Positions 7,530 to 16,499 of a stretch of DNA of 64,000 nt are shown piece after piece. The position numbers and the translations under genes are program-made. The number at the start of each line of letters is the position of its first letter. The stretch's first letter is position 1. The notes beneath the pieces are model-generated. The model ran no database searches. It was given only the letters and a program-made list of their open reading frames with translations, and was not told where the DNA came from. Source of the DNA: Henriciella pelagia (GTDB lineage Bacteria; Pseudomonadota; Alphaproteobacteria; Caulobacterales; Hyphomonadaceae); the NCBI RefSeq assembly GCF_002088945.1, contig NZ_NCSU01000007.1, positions 1,016,713 through 1,080,712 on the forward strand. Reading direction: 5' to 3'.

Positions 7530-9821
7530 TCAGGCGTCGAGCGCCGCCTTCACCGCTTGCGGCGTGATCGGGATATGACGCAGGCGTGCGCCAACTGCCT
7601 GATAGATCGCATTGCCAATGGCAGGACCGACAATCGTGGTTGCCGGCTCGCCAAGGCCGACGGGCACTTCCGGGCTCTCCACGAAGGTTATGTCGAGCTC
7701 TGGCGTGTTCTGAAGGCGGAGCGGTGTGTAGGTGTTGAGGTTACGGTCCTTCACTTCACCCTTCTCGAAAGCCGTGCCTTCGTGCAACGCCATGGAGAGG
7801 CCCCAGAGCGAGGCGCCTTCCATCTGGGCGAGCGCACCATCAGGATCAACGATCGTGCCGGCATCGGCGACGAGTGTCAGCTTCTCCGCCGTGACTTTCC
7901 CGGTCGACCGGTCGACATGGACCTGCGCGGCGCAGGCAACCCAGGTCGGCATGTCGCGCTCCTGTCCGAAGCTGGTCGCGATGCCGATGCCGGTATCTGC
8001 CGGCAGCGACTTGCCCCACCCGGCTTTCTCGGCGCAGAGGCGCAAGACTTCATGTTGGCGCCTCGCGCCACCGACGGCGTTCGGGGCAGAGCCAGACTGG
8101 CGGCCTTCACCGGTCAGGTGGGCAAGGCGGAACTCGACCGGGTCCTTGCCAAGGGCAATGGCCGCTTCGTCCATGAAACTTTCGAGCGCCCAGTTGGTGA
8201 AACCCGGACCGACCGAGCGGAGCCAGCCAGGCCGGAAGGTCTCATTCGCAAGATCATTCTCGATCGCGCGAACGCGGTGTGCACCGACCGAATACCAGTG
8301 ATTGGCACCGCTTATGGCAAACGGGTCGAATTTCTCTCCATTCACGCCGGCAGGCATGAAGAAGGGGGCCATGGCCTTGGTCGGCCAGCCGGCGGCAACA
8401 TGCTGCTCCATGCCGGTCACGTTGCCATCGGCATCCGCAGCAAGGCGCACGCGCTGCACGCTGGGCGAGCGCACGGAGTCGAACCGTGAGTCATCTTCGC
8501 GGGTCAGGACGAGCTTGACCGGCTTGCCGAGCTGCTTTGCAGCGATGGCTGCAGGGACGGCATAGTCGCCATTCAGCCGGCGTCCGAAGCCGCCACCGAG
8601 CCGATAGGTCTTCAGCACGATTTTTTCCGCCGGCATGGAGAGGGCGCTGGCGAGCCATGGCAGGACAAGGCTCTGCCACTGATTGCCGGTATGGATTTCC
8701 ATGACATCGCCATTCATCGCGGCAAGGGCGTTCACCGGCTCCATCTGGAAGTGAAGGACAGTGCTCGTCGTATAGGTCTCATCGACGATGGTTTCGGCAC
8801 TATCGAATGCTGCGGCTGTCTCGACATCGCCAGTGTCGAGGATTGCGCCGACGCTGGTGTCAGCGAGGCGTTCGCGGGCGCGGGCCTGCAGGTCTTCTTC
8901 AGACACGTCTGCGCCGGGGCCGGGTGTCCAGTCCACCTGGATCGCGTCGGCGGCCTTGATGGCGGCAGGGTAGGTGTCTGCGATTGCCAGCACCCAGCCG
9001 GAGGTCGTGCCCGACGGATCATCGATGGCGATGGCCTGCTGATAGCCGCGAATGGACTGGGCGGCGCTGTCATCAATGGAATTGACGGTCGAGCCATACC
9101 GTGTCGGCGGCAGTACCGGGCGGGCATAGACCATGCCGTCGAGCTTGGCATCGATGCCGAAGATGGCGGTGCCATCTGTCTTTTCCTTGATGTCGAGGCT
9201 CTTGACGGGCTTGCCGATCAGCTTTCGCTCACTGACGGGTTTCAGCTCGATGGCGGCGAGTTCGGAGTCGGAGAAAGTCTTCTCCATTCCAGCGGCGACG
9301 ATGTCGCCATAGCTCATGGACTGCTCGCCGCAGATAACCGAGCCGTTCTCAGCGCGGCAATCGCCTGCTGCCACGCCCATGGAGGTCGCCGCCGCAGCGA
9401 TCAGGGCCTCACGGCCTGCCGCACCTGCCTGTGAATAGAGCGGATAGGTCTGCCAGACCGACCAGCTGCCGCCAGTGACCATCAGGCCCCATTTTGGATC
9501 GGAATCGACGTGATTGATGCGGACCTTTTCCCAGTCGACTTCAAGCTCGTCGGCGAGGATGCGGGCCAAGGCGGTGCCGACATGCTGGCCCATTTCTGCG
9601 CGGATGATGTTGACGGTAACGATGCCATTATTGTCGATCGTGTACCACTTGACCGGCTCATAGGTGACTTCCGGTTCCGGGTCGCCGGCTGGCATCGCTG
9701 GTTCGGTAACGGTTTCACCGCTTGGCGAGCAGGCGGCGAGGAAGCTGAATGCGACGCCGGCGCCGGCTGTCGAGACCAGAAAGCCACGGCGCGAGAATTG
9801 TGGGGTCTTCAGGTTTTTCAT
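7530..9821 (-). CDS. Xanthine-oxidase-family molybdopterin subunit (IorB-like), copy 2
   Basis: 763 residues with a Tat signal (FSRRGFLVSTAGAG) followed by LAAC. Conserved features are GGGFGRRLNGDYAVPAA, a FRPGWLRSVGPGF segment, and the catalytic GLGEPATTIVGPAIGNA near the C-terminus. It is clearly divergent from copy 1 and so probably acts on a different substrate rather than being a recent duplicate. It lies three bases after its 2Fe-2S partner and about 200 bases upstream of the copy 1 pair. Confidence 0.88.
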   Translation of the reverse strand: MKNLKTPQFSRRGFLVSTAGAGVAFSFLAACSPSGETVTEPAMPAGDPEPEVTYEPVKWYTIDNNGIVTVNIIRAEMGQHVGTALARILADELEVDWEKVRINHVDSDPKWGLMVTGGSWSVWQTYPLYSQAGAAGREALIAAAATSMGVAAGDCRAENGSVICGEQSMSYGDIVAAGMEKTFSDSELAAIELKPVSERKLIGKPVKSLDIKEKTDGTAIFGIDAKLDGMVYARPVLPPTRYGSTVNSIDDSAAQSIRGYQQAIAIDDPSGTTSGWVLAIADTYPAAIKAADAIQVDWTPGPGADVSEEDLQARARERLADTSVGAILDTGDVETAAAFDSAETIVDETYTTSTVLHFQMEPVNALAAMNGDVMEIHTGNQWQSLVLPWLASALSMPAEKIVLKTYRLGGGFGRRLNGDYAVPAAIAAKQLGKPVKLVLTREDDSRFDSVRSPSVQRVRLAADADGNVTGMEQHVAAGWPTKAMAPFFMPAGVNGEKFDPFAISGANHWYSVGAHRVRAIENDLANETFRPGWLRSVGPGFTNWALESFMDEAAIALGKDPVEFRLAHLTGEGRQSGSAPNAVGGARRQHEVLRLCAEKAGWGKSLPADTGIGIATSFGQERDMPTWVACAAQVHVDRSTGKVTAEKLTLVADAGTIVDPDGALAQMEGASLWGLSMALHEGTAFEKGEVKDRNLNTYTPLRLQNTPELDITFVESPEVPVGLGEPATTIVGPAIGNAIYQAVGARLRHIPITPQAVKAALDA

Positions 9822-9824
9822 CGC

Positions 9825-10286
9825 TTAGCCCTCCCGCATCGTATTGGCCGCTTCGCGCACAGCAGCACGAATGCGATTATAGGTCATGCAGCGGCAGAGA
9901 TTGCCGGTCATTATGGCGTCGATATCGTCATCGCTCATGTCGGGGTTCTGCTTGAGGGCGGCTGCTGCCGTCATGATCTGGCCAGACTGGCAATAGCCGC
10001 ACTGAGGAACCTGCAGGTTCTGCCACGCCTTCTGGACGGGGTGCTCGCCGGCGGGATCGAGGCCTTCAATCGTGGTGATCTCGGCACCCTCTGCCGCCGC
10101 TAGCGGTGTGATGCAGGAGCGCCGCGCCTCTCCGTTGATATGGATCGTGCACGCGCCGCACTGGCCGATGCCGCAGCCATACTTCGTGCCGGTGAGATTG
10201 GCTTCGTCGCGGATGACCCACAAGAGCGGGGTATCATCCTCCGCATCGATTGTGACATCGCGACCATTGAGTTTGAACGTTGTCAT
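9825..10286 (-). CDS. 2Fe-2S subunit of Mo-hydroxylase (IorA-like), copy 2
   Basis: 153 residues from the ATG at 10286 (MTTFKLNGRD), with an AGGAAA-type ribosome site just upstream. Cysteines 38, 43, 46 and 58 form the plant-type cluster. Cys96 and Cys99 with the LCRC pair near residue 131 form the second. It is the first gene of the long minus-strand operon, so the promoter for the whole set should lie at 10287-10495. Confidence 0.9.
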   Translation of the reverse strand: MTTFKLNGRDVTIDAEDDTPLLWVIRDEANLTGTKYGCGIGQCGACTIHINGEARRSCITPLAAAEGAEITTIEGLDPAGEHPVQKAWQNLQVPQCGYCQSGQIMTAAAALKQNPDMSDDDIDAIMTGNLCRCMTYNRIRAAVREAANTMREG

Positions 10287-10495
10287 ATTTCCTCCCCGTG
10301 CATCGATTGATCGATCCTGACGGTCTCGCCAGAGTGGCCGGATCTTGTCGTCCGTTTGATCAATACCTACCACAAAACCTTTGCCTGCAAACGCTGCTCT
10401 CGAAAATGTTTAACCGAATGCTTGCATAGGTCCCGCATGCATGGCGGCTTCAGCCGCCCGATTGTCTTTGCGGGTATTGGGATTAGACACGAAAT

Positions 10496-11401
10496 ATGGC
10501 CGCACCCACCAAGCTGAAGCGTTGCGAACTGCTCGACCTTGTCTGGGCGAAGCCGGTATCTGTCCTCGCCGAGGAGTTCGGTGTGTCGCCCAACGGGCTT
10601 GCCAAGATATGTGACCGGCTGGATATCGAGCGCCCGCCTAAGGGCTACTGGCAAGGGCGTCATCGCGGCGGGGAGGTTGAGCGGCCCGCTTCGATCAGTG
10701 ATCCGGACGGTATTGTCACGATCGGCGGAAGCTCAGGGCGTGACCGTTGCCAGCGATCGAGGCTGTCAGCTGATGAGCGCCGCCGCCTGATGCTTGAGTG
10801 CGCGCGCAAGATGGCGCTGGAAGACGGGTTGCATCACGTCACGCTGAAAGCTGTCGCAAAGAAGCTCGCCATGAGTGAGGCGCAGGCCCACAATATCTTT
10901 CCGACGCGGGAAGACCTGCTCGTCGACCTGGCCTTCGAAGAGGTTCAGGCATTGGAGACCTCGCGCCTGAATGCGGTGGAGCGTGGCGGCAGCCGGATGG
11001 CAAAAGTGGTCCTGTCATCGATGAACTATCTGCGGGAAGTTTCGAAACGGGGCCCGCTGGCTCCGTAACTGCTTCGAGATTCGCATGTGAGGGTGCGCGT
11101 GGATGAGCTGCGCAAGGGGCTTCAGGCGCAGGCGTCCAGACGGCATGTCAGTGCTGTGATGAGCGACAGAAGAGCCTGTCCGGACTACTGACACGATTGA
11201 CGCTGAAGGCCCCTACACGATCGCTGGGATGTCCTCAACGAGGAGGAAGCCCTGTCGATCCGCGAATACATCATTTGCCGGACACAGGAGAAGGCCGCGC
11301 GATTGGGTGTGCTGAACAGGAACAGCTTTGGTCACCGTGCTGCGGTTCGGCACTCGCACCATGGTCATGCGGTGCAACCCTTCCGGTGTGTCTGCGTTTG
11401 A
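10496..11401 (+). pseudogene. Decayed double-HTH / TetR-family regulator
   Basis: The intact part (10496-11068, 190 residues) has two DNA-binding regions. Residues 7-52 match a small HTH seen in many hypothetical proteins (LVWAKPVSVLAEEFGVS with RPPKGYW), and residues 95-140 match a TetR HTH (MALEDGLHHVTLKAVAKKL, then NIFPTREDLL). A TAA at 11066 stops it early, but the same frame continues with protein-like sequence (LLRDSHVRVRVDELRKG) to a TGA at 11189. After two more stops it continues as HDRWDVLNEEEALSIREY until 11401. Three open blocks in one frame separated by stops look like a nonsense-broken regulator. It is divergent from the Mo-hydroxylase operon and may once have controlled it. A truncated functional protein is possible. 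Confidence 0.6.
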
Positions 11402-11496
11402 ATTCTCGCATGCCATCATGGCTGCGGGGGATCAGAACGATCTTCGGTCACGCCGCGGGCGCTTCGCCACGCGCCCAATCACAGGGAACAGACAGA

Positions 11497-12096
11497 ATGC
11501 CTGCATCAATCCAAAGCCGAACCGGAAAACTCTTATCGGCCTGCCTGCTCGGCATGATCACTTTCGCTTCGACGTCAGCCTTGGCCCATGCCAGCGAAGA
11601 AAACTCCGGCGCCGTTCAGGTGGTCGATGAGGCCGCTGACCGCACGATCAGCGCCCTCGACGACAAGACCGTGTCCGATGCCGAAGCTGACAGCATCCTT
11701 GAACTTGTTGCCCTTGACCGCGTCGCGCAGTTCGCACTCGGCAACACCTGGGCCGAATTGAATGACGCCCAGAAAACGGGCTATGTCGAGGCTTTCCAGG
11801 TTTACGCGAAAAACCAGCTCAAAGCCCACCTTGGCGGATTTTCGGGCGGCGAATTGAACGTTACCGATATTGCCAAGCGCGGCGGCAGTGATGTCATCGT
11901 CTCGACCCAGGTCACGCCTGAGGGTGAGATGCCCCAGACGATCAGCTGGCGCGTCATCCAGGACGGGCCATGGAAGGTGGTCGATATCCAGGTCCAGGAT
12001 GTGTGGTTTGCGATCGAGCAGCGCGCACAGTTCAAGGCTATTCTTGACCAGAACAATGGCGACATTGACGATCTGATTGCGCAGCTGAAGAGCTGA
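11497..12096 (+). CDS. MlaC/Ttg2D-family periplasmic phospholipid-binding protein
   Basis: 199 residues from the ATG at 11497, with a signal peptide (LLSACLLGMITFASTSALAHA). The frame stays open upstream to 11197 but that part has no protein character. The core matches the MlaC/toluene-tolerance Ttg2D fold: LVALDRVAQFALGNTWAELNDAQK, then YVEAFQVYAKNQL and GPWKVVDIQVQDVWF. MlaC shuttles phospholipid between outer and inner membrane complexes. No other mla gene is nearby, so this is an orphan copy, as is common for this family in alphaproteobacteria and hopanoid clusters. Confidence 0.8.
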   Translation: MPASIQSRTGKLLSACLLGMITFASTSALAHASEENSGAVQVVDEAADRTISALDDKTVSDAEADSILELVALDRVAQFALGNTWAELNDAQKTGYVEAFQVYAKNQLKAHLGGFSGGELNVTDIAKRGGSDVIVSTQVTPEGEMPQTISWRVIQDGPWKVVDIQVQDVWFAIEQRAQFKAILDQNNGDIDDLIAQLKS

Positions 12097-12106
12097 TATC
12101 AAATAC

Positions 12107-12142
12107 AACGCCCGGCCTCTGCGAGTCGGGCGTTTTCTTTTT
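12107..12142 (+). terminator. Rho-independent terminator after the MlaC-like gene
   Basis: Arms AACGCCCG (12107-12114) and CGGGCGTT (12127-12134) close a 12-base loop and are followed by TTCTTTTT. It sits 11 bases after the stop and separates the gene from convergent galE. Confidence 0.85.
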
Positions 12143-12157
12143 GGGGCCTCGTCTCAA

Positions 12158-13216
12158 TTACTGTGCGGCGACGGTTGTTTGCTCTTGCTCCATGGGCGTG
12201 CCCGAAGCGTCGACTGTGGGCTTCGCATCAAGTCCAAAAATCCTCGGTTCTGTATCGGCGTGCCACTTCCAGGCGCTCTCGATAATATCCGCGAATGAAC
12301 AGGTCGGCTCCCAGCCGAGAATGTCTTTTGCCTTGGAATTGTCGGCGACGAGGCGGGCTGGATCACCGGGGCGGCGGTCCGTGGTGCCGACGATGAACGG
12401 TTGCGGCGAAAGATCCTGCACGGCTGTGACCAGCTCCTTCACCGAATGACCGTGCCCGGTTCCGAGGTTGAAGATGTCGCTTTGTCCTCCATCCAGCAGG
12501 TGACGAATGGAGCGGACATGCGCATCGGCAAGATCCAGGACGTGAATGTAGTCGCGCACAGCCGTGCCGTCTGGCGTGTCATAATCGGTGCCAAAAATCC
12601 TGAAGCCTTCCCGGCGACCTAGGGCGGTCTGGATTGCGAGTGGGATCGCATGGGTCTCCGGCGTGTGGCGCTCTCCGATCCCGTCCTGCCAGGATGCGCC
12701 CGCCGCATTGAAGTAGCGCAGCGATATGGCTGGGAAATTCTTGAACTGGCGCATGTCCGCCAGAACGCCTTCAACCATCGCCTTGGTGCGGCCGTAAGGG
12801 CTGATCGGTTGGATGGGGAAGTGCTCGCGAAGGGGTTGTTCTGCCGGCTCGCCGTAGACGGCGCAGGTCGACGAGAACACGAAGGCCCGCACGCCATGGC
12901 GTTCGGACGCGCCAATGACATTGATCGCGCCGGAGACATTGTTGTCATAGTAGAGCGCCGTCTCGACCTGCGAGTCCTTGACCTCGATCAGTGCGGCGCA
13001 CAGCACGACTGCTGCCGGCTTGTGTCTGGCGAAGACAGCGTCGAGCCGCTCCGCATCGCGAATGTCGGCGTGTTCAAACTCGCCCCATTTCAGGAACTGT
13101 TCGTGACCATTGGACAGATTGTCGACCACCACCGGCCTGTATCCGGCTTCTGCAATGGCCTTGGTGCAGTGGCTTCCGACATAGCCGGCGCCTCCAACAA
13201 TGAACACAGTTTCCAT
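12158..13216 (-). CDS. galE: UDP-glucose 4-epimerase
   Basis: 352 residues of the extended short-chain dehydrogenase type. The NAD-binding GGAGYVGS is at residues 8-15, the VFSSTCAVYGEP catalytic serine region at about 115, and the Tyr-x3-Lys pair in SPYGRTKAM at about 150. YIHVLDLADAH and NLGTGHGHSV are GalE signatures. It interconverts UDP-glucose and UDP-galactose and probably supplies galactosyl donors to the polysaccharide locus that begins here. It is 43 bases downstream of the chorismate-enzyme-like gene, so likely co-transcribed. Confidence 0.93.
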   Translation of the reverse strand: METVFIVGGAGYVGSHCTKAIAEAGYRPVVVDNLSNGHEQFLKWGEFEHADIRDAERLDAVFARHKPAAVVLCAALIEVKDSQVETALYYDNNVSGAINVIGASERHGVRAFVFSSTCAVYGEPAEQPLREHFPIQPISPYGRTKAMVEGVLADMRQFKNFPAISLRYFNAAGASWQDGIGERHTPETHAIPLAIQTALGRREGFRIFGTDYDTPDGTAVRDYIHVLDLADAHVRSIRHLLDGGQSDIFNLGTGHGHSVKELVTAVQDLSPQPFIVGTTDRRPGDPARLVADNSKAKDILGWEPTCSFADIIESAWKWHADTEPRIFGLDAKPTVDASGTPMEQEQTTVAAQ

Positions 13217-13259
13217 GGGTTTACCTTTCCTTTGTCGAGAGGAGTTCGCTGCCGGTCTC

Positions 13260-14777
13260 TTATTCTGCGGACGCCTGGATCGGCGCGTCGATATTCACCG
13301 TTTCGAACTCGAGAGGCGCTTCCGAGAGGAGTGCCGTGCGCAGCCCCTCCTCCTTGCGCATCAGGTCCTTGATCTCGGCGGCCGGACTGGACAGGGCGAC
13401 GATGGAGTCTGCCGATGCCGTCGAGGCCTGGTCCCCCTCGATGACGATGGTGCGAACACAGACATTAAAGTCCGCGGCCCCATCGAGGGAGAAGTATCCA
13501 ACTGAACCGGAGAGAATGCCCCGGGGGGCGGATTCAATTTCGTCGATGATATCGAGCGCGGGCTGTTTTGGCGGGCCGACCACGGAGCCAGCCGGAAACA
13601 GCGCGCGAACCCCTGTCACGGCCGTTTCGTCACCGCGCAGCTTGCCCGATATGCGGCTGACCATATGGTGGTTTGCAGAAAGCGATTCCACGACGCACAG
13701 GGTTTCCGCCCGAATTGTGCCCATGCGGCACACTTTGCGAAGGTCGCTGGCGACGAGTTCCGCAACATTCAGGTTTCGGGCGCGGCTCTGCTGATTGTTC
13801 TGCAGCCTGGATTTGAGATCCTCGTCATGCGCCGGGCTTGCGCCCCTTGGAACAGACCCTCTGGCAGGTTCACTCCTGACCTTGCCGTCGCGCGTGATGA
13901 TGGCCATCCTTTCGGGCGAGAAGCTCAGAACCTTGAGATCGCTGAACCTCAGGAAAGCGCCAAAGGGTACGCTCTGGCTGCCCCGGAGCTTCTGGTAGAT
14001 ACCGAGGGCGGGGCCGTCATAGGTGGCTGACCAGCTGCTGGAGAGGGTCACTTCGCGAAGGACTTCGCGGCCGGCCGTGTCGCGCACACGATCAACGGCC
14101 CGCACCAGGTCAGCTTCGGACTGACGTGGTTGCCAGCGAGGCGGATTGTTCGGATCGCTTTCGTTCAGCGCTGAAAACTTCGGCTTGGCGACGAGATAGT
14201 TGTTCTTCAGGGCAGATTCGACGGCGCTGAACCAGGCTTCGGCGACCTGTTCGGTGCCCGGCTCTATGACGCAGATCATCCAGGCCGTCCGGGTCTGGTG
14301 ATCGAAGGCGACGATGCGGTCAGCGAATACGAACTGGGCATCTGGCTGGCCCGAAACGTGTGTCCTGCGTCCGCCGCAATCGGCTTTCAGTTCATAGCCA
14401 AGATAACCGACATACCCGCCCTTGAAGGGGACGGGTGCCGGACACTGGTCTACAAAGCCAATGGCTTCGATACGGCGATTGATGAAGTCGAAGATGGTGT
14501 CGCGCGAGATGGACGTTCCGGCTACGGAGTGGGTGCGGACAAGTCCGGTTTCCACATTGTAGCTGATCGTCTCGGACAACGGACCACTGGCATCGCCCAT
14601 GAAAGAATACCGGCCCTGCCCGTCCGTATGCGAACTGCTATCGAGCCAGAATGCCGTCTCGGAGCGACCATACAGAATTTCGAAGCACGCTTCGGATGGA
14701 ATTTCAGTGTCGAGCTTGCGGCAGAGCGTTCGCAGGCGTGCAGGGTGTCCCCCATCTGCAACCAATAGTGCGATCAT
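13260..14777 (-). CDS. Divergent chorismate-binding (PabB/TrpE-like) protein, key residues altered
   Basis: 505 residues from ATG 14777 (a TTG at 14783 is in frame). The chorismate_bind fold is clear: PFGAFLRFSDLKVLSFSPERM, SANHHMVSRISG, FPAGSVVGPPKQPALDIIDEIE and GILSGSVGYFS. Against E. coli PabB from memory, PIKGT is PARGS (Lys to Arg), the Mg-site glutamate of RAENLMIVDL is Arg in RARNLNVAEL, and the glycine-rich GGGIVADS near the C-terminus is not preserved. The TrpE-type PIAGT is also absent. It probably does not perform standard ADC or anthranilate synthesis. No glutamine amidotransferase is adjacent. It sits upstream of galE and starts after a GGGGACG box. Confidence 0.7.
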   Translation of the reverse strand: MIALLVADGGHPARLRTLCRKLDTEIPSEACFEILYGRSETAFWLDSSSHTDGQGRYSFMGDASGPLSETISYNVETGLVRTHSVAGTSISRDTIFDFINRRIEAIGFVDQCPAPVPFKGGYVGYLGYELKADCGGRRTHVSGQPDAQFVFADRIVAFDHQTRTAWMICVIEPGTEQVAEAWFSAVESALKNNYLVAKPKFSALNESDPNNPPRWQPRQSEADLVRAVDRVRDTAGREVLREVTLSSSWSATYDGPALGIYQKLRGSQSVPFGAFLRFSDLKVLSFSPERMAIITRDGKVRSEPARGSVPRGASPAHDEDLKSRLQNNQQSRARNLNVAELVASDLRKVCRMGTIRAETLCVVESLSANHHMVSRISGKLRGDETAVTGVRALFPAGSVVGPPKQPALDIIDEIESAPRGILSGSVGYFSLDGAADFNVCVRTIVIEGDQASTASADSIVALSSPAAEIKDLMRKEEGLRTALLSEAPLEFETVNIDAPIQASAE

Positions 14778-14784
14778 AGCCAAA

Positions 14785-14791
14785 CGTCCCC
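14785..14791 (-). promoter_or_regulatory. GGGGACG start-proximal box (PabB-like gene)
   Basis: Seven bases upstream of the ATG at 14777, replacing a normal AGGAG site. Confidence 0.55.
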
Positions 14792-15160
14792 CTCTTTGGC
14801 TTCATTCTGTCGGGGCCGGGCCGCCTGGGCGCCCCAACGTCCGCGAAAATTGGCAGCGCAAAGGCCTTTGGCCAGATCCCGTTTTTTCAGAGGATACCCA
14901 GACCCGGCTTTCAAATTCGAAGCCTGCGCCAGACTGGCCGGTGCAAACCCCCGACTGGTCGCTTCAGGTCTGGATAGTCCTGATCCACCCCACGTGAATC
15001 AGGCTCAAGTCACCTTGTCCCCAATTTTGTCCCACCTTCACATTAGGCCATTCATTAACAAAAATACAGACTTTTTGCCAAATGCGTCTGGCCATGCTTT
15101 AGGCAGGAAACGTGGTGCAAATCTTGCGCCAGAGTGGAGGCATGGCATTCGAGCGCCGTC

Positions 15161-15167
15161 GGGGACA
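15161..15167 (+). promoter_or_regulatory. GGGGACA start-proximal box (PP-loop gene)
   Basis: Three bases before the ATG at 15171. No AGGAG is present upstream. Confidence 0.6.
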
Positions 15168-15170
15168 GGC

Positions 15171-16385
15171 ATGAAACTCTTATCGACTGAACTGGTTCGA
15201 GGGCGCTTCCTGAAGCAGGTGGCAGTCTATCAGCCGCGCCGCCGCAAGCCGTTTTCGGTGCATATGACCGCGCCTGGCTGGGTGCCTGACCCGGTGTCGA
15301 GTGACCAGTTCTTCCTGCTGGGGGCAGCAATCGCTTTCGTGCTCGCGGAGGACTATTCCCAGGATATTCCCGTCTCTGAAACGGTCTTTGAAAATTTTGC
15401 GAAGCTTCAGACGATCTGGACAGGCTGGTATCCAAATAGGCGCATGATCAAGACGGCTGCTCCATCGGCGCCGCGGGATGGGCCAGCGTCTACGGGCACT
15501 ACGGACGAAGCCTGTTTCTTTACAGCCGGTGTCGATTCTCTTTTCACCGTGCACCAGCTTCAGGACGCCATCACGGCGCTCCTGCATGTGGTTCATGTCG
15601 GTGATGACGAGGCTGACATCGCGGCAGCGTTTGAGACGCTGACCGCCTACCAGTCCTTCGCAGACCTGACCGGTCGCAAATTCATTCCCGTCGCGAGCAA
15701 TCTCATGTCGGCGGTTCCCGAATTCATGGATGCCTGGGCCTATCTTTCACACGGGATTGCTTATGCGGCGGCGGCCCATTCGCTATCGGGACAGCTGCAC
15801 AAGATCCACATTTCATCCTCTATGCCGGCATTCGCGCAGATGCCCTGGGGCTCTCATCCGGATACGGACAGGCTGTTCGGGTCTGACACGCTTGAGGTGA
15901 ACCACTATGGCACCGAATGGGAGCGATGGGACAAGACGCTGACACTTGCCGACGACAAGCGGTCCCTTTCGATCATGAATGTCTGCGCCCACGGACACCA
16001 GGAGGGGGCATTCTCCAATTGCTCGACCTGCCAGAAGTGTGCGCGCACCATGCTGATGCTGGACCTTGCCGGTGTGAACAGGGCGGACGCACCGAGCTTT
16101 GACTGGTCAGTGTATGACATGTCCCGGATATCCCGGCTCCATCTTCGCTCCCGAAATGAAGTCGATTCCATGCATGATGTGCGAAACAGGGCCGTGCGGC
16201 TTGGCCGCGACGACATTGCAAGTGCGGTGGAGACAATGTTGCGACGGTCAAATCGCTATCTTTTCCTCACCGAGTGGGAGTATTTTGTTCGCAAGCGTCT
16301 GGGTGTGGCGGCCCGGCTCAAACGGCCGCTGAAGGCCATGCGGGAAGGCGTGTATCGCCTCTTCCGCCTTCGGCGAACGCTGTGA
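15171..16385 (+). CDS. QueC-like PP-loop ATPase domain protein with four-cysteine site
   Basis: 404 residues. FFTAGVDSLFT at about 116-126 corresponds to the SGGxDS pyrophosphate-binding loop of PP-loop ATPases, with the first residues changed to TAG. Later VCAHGHQEGAFSNCSTCQKCART places Cys272, Cys284, Cys287 and Cys290 in a C-x11-C-x2-C-x2-C pattern, resembling the zinc site of QueC (7-cyano-7-deazaguanine synthase). Similar proteins occur in surface-polysaccharide loci without an assigned function. The location next to wzx and a chorismate-enzyme homologue suggests it makes or modifies a polysaccharide building block (adenylation, amidation or thiolation). That is inference. The start is chosen from the GGGGACA box. 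Confidence 0.7.
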   Translation: MKLLSTELVRGRFLKQVAVYQPRRRKPFSVHMTAPGWVPDPVSSDQFFLLGAAIAFVLAEDYSQDIPVSETVFENFAKLQTIWTGWYPNRRMIKTAAPSAPRDGPASTGTTDEACFFTAGVDSLFTVHQLQDAITALLHVVHVGDDEADIAAAFETLTAYQSFADLTGRKFIPVASNLMSAVPEFMDAWAYLSHGIAYAAAAHSLSGQLHKIHISSSMPAFAQMPWGSHPDTDRLFGSDTLEVNHYGTEWERWDKTLTLADDKRSLSIMNVCAHGHQEGAFSNCSTCQKCARTMLMLDLAGVNRADAPSFDWSVYDMSRISRLHLRSRNEVDSMHDVRNRAVRLGRDDIASAVETMLRRSNRYLFLTEWEYFVRKRLGVAARLKRPLKAMREGVYRLFRLRRTL

Positions 16386-16499
16386 GCGGGACGTGCAGAT
16401 AACGCTGCGCAGCAAGCAAGATTTTGCCGCACTTTCAGCGATAGAAACAGGAATGAAAATTGCTGTCGTCTATCGCGAGCGGGTGCAGCAGGGTGGCCA

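Larger units (their letters stand above)
14784..15170. other. Divergent intergenic region between the PabB-like and PP-loop genes
   Basis: 387 bases with no convincing gene. A plus-strand frame extends upstream of the PP-loop gene through here but shows no domain and has poor codon character. The region holds GGGGAC boxes at both ends, a tandem minus-strand GGGACA/GGGGACA pair at 15016-15033, and an AT-rich patch (about 15050-15085) that is the likely plus-strand promoter. Confidence 0.6.

Noticed and set aside
5673..8489. Very long plus-strand open frame (938 codons) antisense to the Mo-hydroxylase genes
   Set aside because: It runs through two genes with strong family motifs and the gap between them, is arginine/glycine-rich without domains, and is a GC-bias shadow.
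14796..15170. N-terminal extension of the PP-loop protein
   Set aside because: No homology-like features, AT-rich promoter-like DNA, and the GGGGACA box marks the start at 15171.
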